Shown here in pieces: positions 36,951-45,090 of a DNA stretch of 64,000 nt. Each line of letters begins with the position of its first letter. The stretch's first letter is position 1. The stretch spans positions 1,674,001 through 1,738,000 of the forward strand of contig CP053688.1 in the NCBI GenBank assembly GCA_013200995.1, given 5' to 3'. The position numbers and the translations under genes were made by a program. The notes under the pieces are model-generated. The model was not told where the DNA came from. It made no database searches and saw only the letters and a list, made by a program, of their open reading frames with translations. This DNA is from Arthrobacter citreus (GTDB taxonomy: Bacteria; Bacillota; Bacilli; Bacillales; Bacillaceae_G).

Positions 36951-37955
36951 CTAATCACAAATATCTTTTACTGACTCTCTCTCAATTAAAGCTGGAGTAA
37001 GCACAATACGACTCATCGAGATATCCGGGCTTTCAATAGATTCTATTAGCTGTTTAATCGTAAAACTCGCTAATTCAGTAATAGGTTGGGCAATGGTCGT
37101 TAACCCTGGATCTACTATTTCAGTGTATACCGTGTTATCAAAGCCAATAATTGAAATGTCATTTGGAACCGATAAATTCAATTTCCGAGCTTCATTCATA
37201 AAAATTGCTGCGATTAAATCTGTTGTAGCAAACACTGCAGTAGGCTTTATATCCAATGTCAAAATTTGTTGAGCAGCTTTTTTTGCCTCTTCTATTCTAG
37301 CTATTGAATTTACGACTAAAAGATTAACAAAACTATCGTCTACCTCAGAAAGCGACTGCTTAAAACCTTCTAGACGTAGTTGACCGCTAGCTCGTTGTGA
37401 TTCCGTAATAACAGCTAGCTTACGATGACCTTTTTCCAATAAGTAACGACCAGCAATATATCCACCTCTTCGATCATCAGTTGTTACAACATGTGCGTCT
37501 AATGCAGGATGATCAATTGAAAACATAATAAAAGGTATATTTCGTTTTTTTAATTTTTTAAGTCGTTCCAATTCCTTTGGTTCGGTTGCAATAATAATTC
37601 CATCTACTTGTTTTTTTACTAGTAACTCTAAATAATCATGTTCTCTTTCCAACTGATAATCAGTGCTACAAATTATAATTGAATAGCCACTTAGCCTAGC
37701 ATGATTTTCTAGCGCTCTAGCTATTTCCGCAAAAAACGGATTTGCAATATCAGGAACAAGTACGCCAAAAGTAAAGGTTCTCTTTCCAGTTAATGCTACA
37801 GCTAAACTACTTGGATGATAATCGAGTTCTTCCATGACTTCGATCACCTTTTTTTTTGTTTTTTCACTAATACGTCCTGTATTATTAATTACTTTCGAAA
37901 CTGTAGCGATTGACACATTTGCTTCCTTTGCTACATCATAAATGGTTGGCTTCAT
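36951..37955 (-). CDS. LacI-family regulator of the inositol operon
   Basis: 334 residues. HTH TIYDVAKEANVSIATVSKVI, hinge ELDYHPSSLAVALTGKR, then the effector domain (FGVLVPDIANPFFAEIARAL; ATTDLIAAIFMNEAR). RBS GGAAGGGG. Adjacent to iolG on the same strand with a palindromic operator between them and a related site (38109-38123) upstream of its own gene. In B. subtilis the iol operon is controlled by the DeoR-type IolR; here a LacI-type protein appears to take this role. Effector unknown. Confidence 0.9.
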   Translation of the reverse strand: MKPTIYDVAKEANVSIATVSKVINNTGRISEKTKKKVIEVMEELDYHPSSLAVALTGKRTFTFGVLVPDIANPFFAEIARALENHARLSGYSIIICSTDYQLEREHDYLELLVKKQVDGIIIATEPKELERLKKLKKRNIPFIMFSIDHPALDAHVVTTDDRRGGYIAGRYLLEKGHRKLAVITESQRASGQLRLEGFKQSLSEVDDSFVNLLVVNSIARIEEAKKAAQQILTLDIKPTAVFATTDLIAAIFMNEARKLNLSVPNDISIIGFDNTVYTEIVDPGLTTIAQPITELASFTIKQLIESIESPDISMSRIVLTPALIERESVKDICD

Positions 37956-38108
37956 CGATTAGCCCCTTCCGACCACAAGTGTTTATCATATTTTTATTTT
38001 TTTCAATCTTAGTATTATAAAATTTTTTAGTTATATCATAGAAATTTAATAACAGTCAGATTTAATAATATGTCACTTTATGGTTTAAATACAACAATCC
38101 CTGCATCA

Positions 38109-38123
38109 GGGAAAGCGCTTACC
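38109..38123. promoter_or_regulatory. Probable operator or cre site upstream of the iol regulator gene
   Basis: GGGAAAGCGCTTACC shares the AAGCGCTT core of the iolG operator and partly fits the cre consensus. It lies about 155 bases before the regulator start. Apart from this the 37956-38291 gap is AT-rich without clear features. Confidence 0.45.
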
Positions 38124-38291
38124 TTAATAAGATTATATTTTAAAAAATATTAATTTTCAATATTTATATTTAATTCTGTCTATTTTTTGTAATTATTTAC
38201 ATATCAATCTATTTAGCTTTGACCTATTGAAAACAAATTTTAAAATAAACATAATTAAGACCGGTAAAGACGAAAACGAACACTAACTATA

Positions 38292-38933
38292 TTAATTAAT
38301 AATAGTAAATAAAGACTTCTTCAGTATGAAGAAGTCTTTCAAGCAAGGACTTGAGTAGATTTGATCAATCTTTATCTTTGAGAAAAATATGGCTAAATCT
38401 TTTGCCTGTTGAATTCCTCTTTCTGTTAGTTCAGACCCAATAGGTTGCCCTTTTGCTTCGCAGTGCCTTATAATATAAATCTCTTTTTCCATTTTGTTAC
38501 ACCTACTACCCGCTTCGATTAACAATTCTGCCTGTCTAATGCTTTCTTTTAAGTATATGGGGGCTTTAGGATGTGCAAAAATTTCGTCTGAAGTTAACCA
38601 CAATACTGATTCGACTTCATCAGGACATTTGGCAAAAGCTTCACCCGAATCATATTCGCAAACAAATACTATATCGATCACATGCTCCCCTTTATCTGTT
38701 ACAAATGAAGTATTTCGAACGTATTTCATTTCGTCTTTAATTTCTAATCCGACTTCCTCCATCAATTCACGTTTAATGGTTCTTTCTAATATATCTGATG
38801 AATTCCCTTCCAATTCTACTTTGCCACCAACAAGTGAAAGTAATCCTCCTGCATGTTCCTCTTTTTTACTTCTTTCGATAATTAACCATTTTCCATTTTT
38901 TTGAATTGCACCTTCTACATTAACTATGAACAT
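38292..38933 (-). CDS. Nudix hydrolase with a truncated histidine-phosphatase tail
   Basis: About 213 residues from ATG 38933 (AAGGTGG upstream). Residues 1-148 are a Nudix domain: the box is GGKVELEGNSSDILERTIKR then ELMEEVGL, with an Asp in place of one consensus Glu. Residues from about 149 on (MEKEIYIIRHCEAKGQPIG onward) are nearly identical to the first 46 residues of the phosphatase at 10474-11028, including the DNA, then diverge at SSPCLKDFF, where the frame runs through a terminator hairpin. The phosphatase part lacks its second catalytic histidine and cannot be active. The Nudix domain may still work on a nucleoside diphosphate substrate. Confidence 0.75.
   Translation of the reverse strand: MFIVNVEGAIQKNGKWLIIERSKKEEHAGGLLSLVGGKVELEGNSSDILERTIKRELMEEVGLEIKDEMKYVRNTSFVTDKGEHVIDIVFVCEYDSGEAFAKCPDEVESVLWLTSDEIFAHPKAPIYLKESIRQAELLIEAGSRCNKMEKEIYIIRHCEAKGQPIGSELTERGIQQAKDLAIFFSKIKIDQIYSSPCLKDFFILKKSLFTIIN
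38311..38341 (-). terminator. Hairpin terminator overlapping the Nudix/phosphatase reading frame
   Basis: Arms AAAGACTTCTTCA and TGAAGAAGTCTTT form a 13-bp perfect stem with a three-base loop. It lies within the last codons of the fused frame, supporting the view that the tail is not a native coding sequence. Confidence 0.7.
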
Positions 38934-39077
38934 AATTTCCACCTTAATTATTTAATAATTTTAAAAATAATGTAATTCAGTTTATTATAACATTCCAATT
39001 CCAACAAAAAAGTTGGAGTTAACTAACTCCAACCGATTTAAAGAAATATGCACTCAAAAATTAATCCTGCAAATATT

Positions 39078-39500
39078 TTATTTAATTCTTTTTACTAATG
39101 GATGATTTTCACTAAATTGTATTAAGTCCCATAAATTCCCATATAAATCTTTAAATACAGCAACCGTACCATAATCTTGTTCCTTAGGTTCTCTTACAAA
39201 CTCAATTCCTATTGAAATCATTTCGTTATAATCTCTCCAGAAATCATCTGTACCTAAAAATAGAAAAACTCTCCCACCAGCTTGATTGCCGATGAATGGC
39301 TCTTGTTCAGTTTTAGATGCTTTTGCTAGTAAAATAGTTGTTCCATTTGAACCAGGTGGAGAAATTACTACCCATCTTTTATCTTGTTCAGGTTGATACG
39401 TATCCTCAATTAAATTAAAGTGTAATTTCTTTGTATAAAACTCGATTGCTTCATCATAATCTTTTACGACAAGAGCAATATGAACAATTGATTGGATCAT
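39078..39500 (-). CDS. VOC family (glyoxalase/dioxygenase superfamily) protein
   Basis: 140 residues with the beta-alpha-beta-beta-beta fold pattern of vicinal-oxygen-chelate proteins: VHIALVVKDYDEAIEFYTKKLHF at the start and TVAVFKDLYGNLWDLIQF at the end, supplying His and Glu ligands. RBS GGAG before the ATG. Substrate not deducible; close relatives are annotated as glyoxalase/bleomycin-resistance-like. Monocistronic. Confidence 0.85.
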   Translation of the reverse strand: MIQSIVHIALVVKDYDEAIEFYTKKLHFNLIEDTYQPEQDKRWVVISPPGSNGTTILLAKASKTEQEPFIGNQAGGRVFLFLGTDDFWRDYNEMISIGIEFVREPKEQDYGTVAVFKDLYGNLWDLIQFSENHPLVKRIK

Positions 39501-39604
39501 TTTCTTAACTCCTAACTTGAATTATATTAATAAAATCTAGAGCGATTTTTATTCATCTGACAACTGATCAAGATTAAAAATATGTAAAGGGCTGGTGATG
39601 TACG

Positions 39605-39805
39605 TTGATTGAAGCCTTGATTATGATTTTATTCGGAATACTATTTTCTCTTCTAGGATGGGTCTTTAACAACAATAATGACTCATACAGCTTAGAAGCA
39701 GGATTACTTTTTTGGATCATCGGTTTTATTATTGAAACACTCGGTATTCTTTCATTATTTAGCCATAAATTTTTCGTCTTTATTTATCATATCTTCTTTC
39801 ATTAA
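39605..39805 (+). CDS. Small two-pass membrane protein
   Basis: Not recognised. 66 residues: hydrophobic segment 3-21 (EALIMILFGILFSLLGWVF), polar loop NNNNDSYSLE, second segment LLFWIIGFIIETLGILSLF and a short aromatic tail. The TTG start has GGTGATG six bases upstream; no in-frame ATG is better placed. A lone plus-strand gene between minus-strand genes. Composition and two clear helices support a real gene. Confidence 0.6.
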   Translation: MIEALIMILFGILFSLLGWVFNNNNDSYSLEAGLLFWIIGFIIETLGILSLFSHKFFVFIYHIFFH

Positions 39806-39929
39806 TTATTGAATTTGAATGAACTTGTACATCAAGTTCATTTTAAACTAATCCGACAACATAATAAATAGATGCTGACATTAAACTCTGATTTATAATT
39901 ATCCTCTATGAAAATAGTTTTTTTACAAA

Positions 39930-39958
39930 ACAAAAAGACTGTCGAAACAGTCTTTTTA
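39930..39958 (-). terminator. Terminator after the signal-peptide protein gene
   Basis: Arms AAAAAGACTGT and ACAGTCTTTTT with loop CGAA, T-rich on both strands, directly at the stop codon. Confidence 0.8.
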
Positions 39959-40429
39959 TTATTCATTTAATTTAGAAGCAAAAATCGGAATGAATATGAT
40001 TGTAATAAACACTAACAACAAAACAATTAACTCATTTTTCCATCTAAAATCATTGTCGCCATCATTTATATGTTTTTTTGTAAATTCATCAAATGATTTC
40101 GATGAGACAAGATTACTTGAATTCAGGATTTCACCTGTTTTTTCATCCAGTAAAAAAGTATTATAATTTGCAGTTTTAAAGAAATCATCTCTTACTGTGT
40201 TGTATTTTACAGCAATCGCCATTGCTTTCTCGTCTGTCGTTTGGCCTTTAATCGTTACATTCAATTCCTTTTGTTCGACGATCGAAGTTGAATTTTTAAC
40301 ATAATAATTAACTTCCTTACGATTTTGTTTCTCTATTTGATCTAAATAGCGAGATGCTGCATTTGATGTTGATACACTCGATAAAAACAACAAAAAGAAA
40401 CAAACGAAGCAAAATGCAATTCTTTTCAG
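39959..40429 (-). CDS. Secreted or membrane-anchored protein with signal peptide; probable CTG start
   Basis: Not recognised. From the CTG at 40429 the frame reads (M)KRIAFCFVCFFLLFLSSVS, a textbook signal peptide with cleavage after STSNA, then a hydrophilic domain (residues 30-130) and a C-terminal membrane helix (ELIVLLLVFITIIFIPIF). A shorter start at TTG 40393 would lose the positive n-region. No ATG exists in frame. GGGGGG lies about 7 bases before the CTG, and the TAA of the upstream small frame ends two bases earlier, so coupling is likely. Size with CTG: 156 residues. It may be a lone surface-exposed protein; function unknown. Confidence 0.6.
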   Translation of the reverse strand: MKRIAFCFVCFFLLFLSSVSTSNAASRYLDQIEKQNRKEVNYYVKNSTSIVEQKELNVTIKGQTTDEKAMAIAVKYNTVRDDFFKTANYNTFLLDEKTGEILNSSNLVSSKSFDEFTKKHINDGDNDFRWKNELIVLLLVFITIIFIPIFASKLNE

Positions 40430-40430
40430 G

Positions 40431-40553
40431 TTACATCCCCCCAGCTCTATTTAAATCTTCTAAATTATATTCAAAAGATTTTAAAATAGTCCTAGTGAGA
40501 ATTTCTAGTTTGTCACTTTTAATAAAGACATTGCTTTCCCCTTCTTTTACCAA
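40431..40553 (-). CDS. Possible 40-residue protein between the SRPBCC and signal-peptide genes
   Basis: Frame starting at TTG 40553, two bases after the SRPBCC stop, reading MVKEGESNVFIKSDKLEILT, then TILKSFEYNLEDLNRAGGM and stopping at TAA 40431, one base from the CTG start of the next gene. Charged, helix-forming composition. No good ribosome binding site; expression would depend on reinitiation. The gap-free spacing on both sides is the main support. Family not recognised. Confidence 0.35.
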   Translation of the reverse strand: MVKEGESNVFIKSDKLEILTRTILKSFEYNLEDLNRAGGM

Positions 40554-40555
40554 CT

Positions 40556-41008
40556 CTATAATTTTTCTGCATAATTTTTTATGAACGTATTTCTTTTCCA
40601 TAATAACCGTTCCATATATGATTTTAAAAACAGTATATCCGCCAACTTGCCTAGTGCTCCCATTGGTGAAGTGTACTCGAATACATCCGTCATCAAGGTA
40701 CCACCATATTTTAATTCAAATACGTGTTCATGCCTAAACCTTTTAAATGCTCCACTAACCATTTCATCTACAAAACTATTTGGTGGATCAAACTCTGTAA
40801 TAATTGATGTTAGCTGTTGGCGAATGCCGAAATGAGTAGCTTCCCATGTAACGGATTCTCCTAGTTCAATTAAGCCACTTATTCGTCCTTTAACTGCTTT
40901 TTCATTTGTATGAGATGTTGATTCCATATGAATATCAATATTTCGCGCTAAATTAAAACATAATTCAATTGGAGCATTAATTAACATGGATACTTTTATG
41001 ATCGGCAT
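40556..41008 (-). CDS. SRPBCC family protein (START/polyketide-cyclase-like ligand binding)
   Basis: About 150 residues from ATG 41008, which has AGGAGTG upstream; the frame is open 12 codons further but without similarity. The start IIKVSMLINAPIELCFNLARNIDIH and the helix at the end (DILFLKSYMERLLWKRNTFIKNYAE) are typical of cell-division-inhibitor-like SRPBCC proteins. FDPPNSFVDEMVSGAFKRFRHEH is the conserved central part. It probably binds a hydrophobic ligand. First gene of a tight three-frame cluster. Confidence 0.8.
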   Translation of the reverse strand: MPIIKVSMLINAPIELCFNLARNIDIHMESTSHTNEKAVKGRISGLIELGESVTWEATHFGIRQQLTSIITEFDPPNSFVDEMVSGAFKRFRHEHVFELKYGGTLMTDVFEYTSPMGALGKLADILFLKSYMERLLWKRNTFIKNYAEKL

Positions 41009-41108
41009 TAGGCACACTCCTATATACGACTGAACTTCTTCCATTGTATTAATAGTTTATTTCTACTACTCTTACATAAGCCCTTTTCAATTAAACTACA
41101 CTCAGAGG

Positions 41109-41137
41109 TTATAAAAAAAAGACTGCAATAACAGTCC
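41109..41137 (-). terminator. Terminator of the methyltransferase/maa operon
   Basis: Stem GACTG / CAGTC with a TTATTG loop followed by eight T on the minus strand, about 50 bases after the maa stop. Confidence 0.7.
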
Positions 41138-41187
41138 ATTAGTTCCATATAAATCAAATGTTAAATAGATTAATTATATTTTTAATG

Positions 41188-41724
41188 TTATATACTTTTT
41201 ATAAATTTAGCCGGATTACCTGCCACTACTGTATTAGCAGGAACATCCTTCGTAACTACAGAACCAGCAGCGACGATTGAATTATCCCCAATCGTGATAC
41301 CAGGTAAAATAGTGCAACTTCCCCCAATCCACACATCATCACCAATCCTAATCGGTATCGCATAACCACTTTTATTACGATCCTTTGGTTCAATGGAATG
41401 GCCAGCTGTATAGATTCCGACATTCGGGCCGATCATGCAGTTTTTTCCTATTCTCACTTCTGCCATATCTAAAATTGTACAGTTAAAACCGGCATAGAAA
41501 TTATCACCTACATGAATGTTATATCCTAAATCACAATGAAAGTTATGTTCAATACTCAGATTTTCCCCTACAGTCCCAAACAGCTCTTTTATGATTTTTT
41601 CTTTACTTTCGAACGATTCTACACTAATGCTATTAAACTCTTGAACAAGCTTATGGGCACGAATATTTTTCATTTTTAATTTTTCTGTTCCACGTTTATA
41701 ATAAATTTTCTCTCTATTCTCCAT
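41188..41724 (-). CDS. maa: Maltose/galactoside O-acetyltransferase family protein
   Basis: About 178 residues, left-handed beta-helix acetyltransferase using acetyl-CoA. N-terminal Mac domain (NREKIYYKRGTEKLKMKN), then hexapeptide repeats (NIHVGDNFYAGFNCTILDMAEVR) with the catalytic His in GIYTAGHSIEPKDR, and the typical end SVVTKDVPANTVVAGNPAKFI. ATG 41724 has AAGGAGG; the frame extends eight codons upstream without support. It follows the membrane methyltransferase gene directly and is probably co-transcribed. Substrate may be maltose, glucose or another sugar. Confidence 0.88.
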   Translation of the reverse strand: MENREKIYYKRGTEKLKMKNIRAHKLVQEFNSISVESFESKEKIIKELFGTVGENLSIEHNFHCDLGYNIHVGDNFYAGFNCTILDMAEVRIGKNCMIGPNVGIYTAGHSIEPKDRNKSGYAIPIRIGDDVWIGGSCTILPGITIGDNSIVAAGSVVTKDVPANTVVAGNPAKFIKSI

Positions 41725-41748
41725 TATATATGCCTCCTTTTTAATCAT

Positions 41749-42519
41749 TCATTTCTTTCCACTAAAAATCATCGCATTTCCTAATACTTTTTTATTTAAT
41801 AGAAGCTTTGGCAATTTCATCTCATTATTAAGTGTAGTGCTGTTCAATACAGATACACCATGTTTCATTAAATCATTTAATAGCTCTTTTTCATTACCAA
41901 ATATTTTTTCATCCATAAATAAATCTAAGAAAACAAATTTCCCACCAGGTTTTAATACTCTTAATGCCTCTTTCATTACATCCGTTTTATTACTTCGATC
42001 CTTTACTTCATGAAATGTAAGACAACTTACAATTAGATCGAATTCATCGTCAATAAAAGGGAGCTTTGAGGCACTTGCTTTCTGAAAATCGATTTGGTTT
42101 GCGACACCTTCTATTTCTGCATTTTGTTGGCATTGTACTTTTGAATATTCCCAATTACCACCCCAATAATCAATTCCAGTTAAAGTGGACTTAGGAAAAG
42201 CTTTTGCGAGTTTAATAATCAGAGAACCGCTACCCGTTCCAATATCTAAAATTTTTCCATTTCCATCCCAAATTACTTTCGACACAATTAAATCATGTAT
42301 TTTTGATTGATAGTTCCCTCCGTTCTCTGCAAATTGATAGATCGAATAGGAGAGTATAGATGTTATATAAATAAAAGGCAGTGCTAAAATTCCTGAGAGG
42401 ATTCGCACGTATGTATTGATCGGTAATAGTGCTATTAAAAGTAGAACGAGTGAAATTACTAAGAATATAATCAGTTTATACATTCGGATCCACGTTTGAT
42501 ATTTTGTTTTTGATTTCAC
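41749..42519 (-). CDS. Membrane-anchored class I SAM-dependent methyltransferase
   Basis: 256 residues. Two N-terminal hydrophobic segments (MYKLIIFLVISLVLLLIALLP and SGILALPFIYITSILSYSIY) precede a Rossmann methyltransferase domain: motif I ILDIGTGSGSLIIKLAK, then LTGIDYWGGNWEYSK, DLIVSCLTFHEVKDRS and VLKPGGKFVFLDLF. The GTG start has AGGTGA. Membrane anchoring of such a domain suggests a lipid or membrane-bound substrate. It lies 24 bases upstream of maa. Function unknown. Confidence 0.8.
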   Translation of the reverse strand: MKSKTKYQTWIRMYKLIIFLVISLVLLLIALLPINTYVRILSGILALPFIYITSILSYSIYQFAENGGNYQSKIHDLIVSKVIWDGNGKILDIGTGSGSLIIKLAKAFPKSTLTGIDYWGGNWEYSKVQCQQNAEIEGVANQIDFQKASASKLPFIDDEFDLIVSCLTFHEVKDRSNKTDVMKEALRVLKPGGKFVFLDLFMDEKIFGNEKELLNDLMKHGVSVLNSTTLNNEMKLPKLLLNKKVLGNAMIFSGKK

Positions 42520-42618
42520 GAGTTCACCTACCTTAAAGTTTTTTTATTCATTATACATCTACTAACGTATATCAGTAATTCCTTTTTAAGCTAAACTTTG
42601 AGAATATTTTATAATAAT

Positions 42619-42655
42619 AAAAAACCTCTAATGCAAAATGCATTAGAGGTTTTTC
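42619..42655 (-). terminator. Terminator of the FAD-dependent oxidoreductase gene
   Basis: Arms AAAAACCTCTAATGCA and TGCATTAGAGGTTTTT with a three-base loop; effective in both directions and placed between convergent-independent genes. Confidence 0.9.
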
Positions 42656-42664
42656 AAGTAAGTA

Positions 42665-44119
42665 TTAAACCGTAACTAATTCTTTCTCTTTACTTCCAAT
42701 TTTCGTAATGATATCACGAGCGATCCAAACGCCACATGCACTTGCTTGAGCTAAACCACGAGTTACGCCAGCTCCGTCACCACCTAGATATAATCCAGAG
42801 ATTTCGCTTTCAAAGTGTTCATTTAATTTTGGACGAGCTGAGTAGAATTTTGCTTCTACGCCGTAGAAAAGTGTATGTTCTGCAGCGATACCTGGTGTAA
42901 CAAGATTTAATGCTTCAACCATTTCAATTAAACTTTTCATTGTATTGTATGGTAAGACTAAACCTAAGTCTCCTGGCACTGCTTCTTTTAATGTCGGTTC
43001 TAAAAATCCTTCTTTAATACGTTTTTCAGTTGAACGGCGACCTCTTATGATATCTCCGTATTTTTGTACAATTACGCCACCATGTGAAAGCATGTTTGCA
43101 AGGCGTGAAACTTCATGTGCATATTCATTTGGTTTATCAAATGGTTCTGCGAATTGATGTGATACTAATAATGCAAAGTTTGTGTTTGGACTTCCTAATT
43201 TAGGGTCTTTATAAGCGTGACCATTAGCAGTCATAATACCAGAATGGTTTTCAACTACTACATGTCCAGATGGATTACTACAGAATGTTCTGACTTTAGT
43301 ACCCACGCTAGTATTAAATACGAATTTACCTTCGTATAAGTGCTTGTTTATTTCTTCCATAACAACATTTGAAGTTTCTACACGTACACCAATATCTACT
43401 TGGTTCGTTGACATTTTTAAACGACGTTTTTTCATCACATCAGTTAACCATTTTGAGCCATCACGACCTGGTACAATGACAACTTTCTCAGCTTGTAATT
43501 CTTCACCATTTTTTAATTTAATTCCTTTAACGCTATGAGTACCATCAAGTTTTTCAGTTAATAAGTCCTCTACTTCAGTTTTATATCTCATTTCAATTTT
43601 CGTTTTTAAATATTCATATATACTTTTTAGAATTTCTAAGTTTTGCTCAGTTCCTAAATGACGAACTTGTGCACGTAATAATTTTAGTCCCGCAGCATAA
43701 CCACGGCGTTCAATATCTCTTACTTCTTCAGTTAATGGATCAGTGATCGATTCAGTTGCTCCATGTTGTAGATTAATTTCATCAACGTATTTTATTAATT
43801 CTACTACATGTGAGTCTGATAAGTAATCTGTCATCCATCCACCAAATTCACTTGTAATATTAAATTTTCCATCTGAATATGCTCCAGCACCACCAAAACC
43901 ATTTGTAATTGAACATGCTGGTAAGCATCCTGAAAATTCTTTTTTACCTGCAGCAGGTGGACATTTTTCAATTTTCTTTTGTAAAATCGGGCAATGTCTT
44001 GCGAATATATCATGTCCTTTATCAACAAGTAATACTTTAGCATTCGGCATTTTTAAAGTTAATTCATAGCAAGTAAAGATTCCAGCAGGTCCTGCTCCAA
44101 CAACGATTACATCATACAT
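42665..44119 (-). CDS. NAD(P)/FAD-dependent oxidoreductase
   Basis: 484 residues. N-terminal FAD site VIVVGAGPAGIFTCYELTLK, cysteine-containing stretches (RHCPILQKKIEKCPPAAGKK; SGCLPACSITNGFGGAGAYS), KVVIVPGRDGSKWL and the C-terminal GLYLGGDGAGVTRGLAQASA flavin contact. This is the family of FAD-dependent dehydrogenases of unknown substrate common in Firmicutes. RBS GGGGGT. Upstream (44182-44272) lies a long imperfect palindrome containing two PurR-box-like motifs. Apart from it, the 44120-44479 gap is AT-rich. Confidence 0.85.
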   Translation of the reverse strand: MYDVIVVGAGPAGIFTCYELTLKMPNAKVLLVDKGHDIFARHCPILQKKIEKCPPAAGKKEFSGCLPACSITNGFGGAGAYSDGKFNITSEFGGWMTDYLSDSHVVELIKYVDEINLQHGATESITDPLTEEVRDIERRGYAAGLKLLRAQVRHLGTEQNLEILKSIYEYLKTKIEMRYKTEVEDLLTEKLDGTHSVKGIKLKNGEELQAEKVVIVPGRDGSKWLTDVMKKRRLKMSTNQVDIGVRVETSNVVMEEINKHLYEGKFVFNTSVGTKVRTFCSNPSGHVVVENHSGIMTANGHAYKDPKLGSPNTNFALLVSHQFAEPFDKPNEYAHEVSRLANMLSHGGVIVQKYGDIIRGRRSTEKRIKEGFLEPTLKEAVPGDLGLVLPYNTMKSLIEMVEALNLVTPGIAAEHTLFYGVEAKFYSARPKLNEHFESEISGLYLGGDGAGVTRGLAQASACGVWIARDIITKIGSKEKELVTV

Positions 44120-44181
44120 TTATATTTACCCCCAAAAGGTTTAAGTTATTTCATTTATTCAACCTAAGATAGAATACCATC

Positions 44182-44272
44182 AATATGAAAGGGTTTCAAG
44201 TAAAAATACGAACAATCTCATTATTTTTATAAAAAATTATTCGTTTATTATTACAAGTGAAACCTTTTCATT
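44182..44272. promoter_or_regulatory. Long interrupted palindrome with PurR-box-like motifs
   Basis: Outer arms ATGAAAGGGTTTCA and TGAAACCTTTTCAT. Inner motifs AAATACGAACAAT (44204-44216) and ATTATTCGTTTAT (44236-44248) resemble inverted Bacillus PurR boxes (AWWWCCGAACWWT). The 19-base gap differs from the usual 16-17. It is 65-150 bases upstream of the FAD enzyme start. Confidence 0.4.
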
Positions 44273-44479
44273 ATCTTGAATCAATAGTCAACTGGTTTTT
44301 TTGTCCAAAATTAGACAATTCAAATTTAAAAATTAATTGATTTTAAAAATAGTATTTCATTTCATTTTAAGTAATGTTTAACGTTTGAAATAGAAAAATA
44401 ACAAATCGGATAGAAACACAATTTGATGAACTTGAATAGTTATATAAATAATAGATTTTTCATATTGGAGTTGGAATAG

Positions 44480-44902
44480 ATGCTAGAAGAAAATTTCAAG
44501 GAAAAGGAAGGTAAAGACCAAGAACAGAAAACTAATATAGATGATGACAGTTTACAAGTAAGTCTTGAAAGACAAATTGTGGCTGCCTCATGGGTTAAAG
44601 CAGTTGCACAATTGTATGAAACGATTACATTATCAAAATTATATTCAATCGACAAAGATCCAATCTTTCAAGGGAAAAGAGATATCATTTCGGGAATGTG
44701 GATTGGTACAGCTGGTCAATTATCCGTAGCTTTTTTCGTTTCTAAGCAATTGTTCACTTCAGATAAAATAAATTTACTTGATTTACAAAGAAAAATTGTG
44801 CTTTCTGACTCAATTCAAATAGTTGGTAACGCATTGGCACTTATTGGTGCAGCTGAAGTAATTCAAGAGGAAATTGGTGATGGGGAAATATTCCTTTCAT
44901 AG
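44480..44902 (+). CDS. Conserved-looking protein of unknown function
   Basis: Not recognised. 140 residues: an acidic and lysine-rich N-terminus (1-25), then amphipathic and hydrophobic stretches SWVKAVAQLYETITLSKLYS, ISGMWIGTAGQLSVAFFVSK and IQIVGNALALIGAAEVIQEE, suggesting a helical bundle that may touch the membrane. GGAGTTGG lies about 7 bases before the ATG. Monocistronic plus-strand gene with its own terminator, followed by repeat block B. Confidence 0.7.
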   Translation: MLEENFKEKEGKDQEQKTNIDDDSLQVSLERQIVAASWVKAVAQLYETITLSKLYSIDKDPIFQGKRDIISGMWIGTAGQLSVAFFVSKQLFTSDKINLLDLQRKIVLSDSIQIVGNALALIGAAEVIQEEIGDGEIFLS

Positions 44903-44971
44903 TCAGATCTATATGAAACTAAAATGCATTTAACTCTTAATTAAAAAAGTGCAATATCAAAAAAACATGTA

Positions 44972-45002
44972 TAAATCCCACAAGAAACCTTGTGGGATTT
45001 TG
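44972..45002 (+). terminator. Terminator of the 44480-44902 gene
   Basis: Arms AAATCCCACAAG and CTTGTGGGATTT; the sequence resembles the ilvA terminator (CCACAAGG core), which also precedes a 21-nt repeat block. Confidence 0.75.
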
Positions 45003-45090
45003 TGTATCATCTTAGATGAAATCCGTTCAATGGTCGCAAAAACCGAACGAAAATTAGTTGGAACGAGAAGAATATACGTCCAAATAGTAT

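Noticed and set aside
43831..44043. Second minus-strand frame inside the FAD enzyme gene
   Set aside because: Out-of-frame shadow of a gene with clear flavin motifs.
44440..44655. Minus-strand frame of 71 codons
   Set aside because: Antisense to the well-supported plus-strand gene at 44480.
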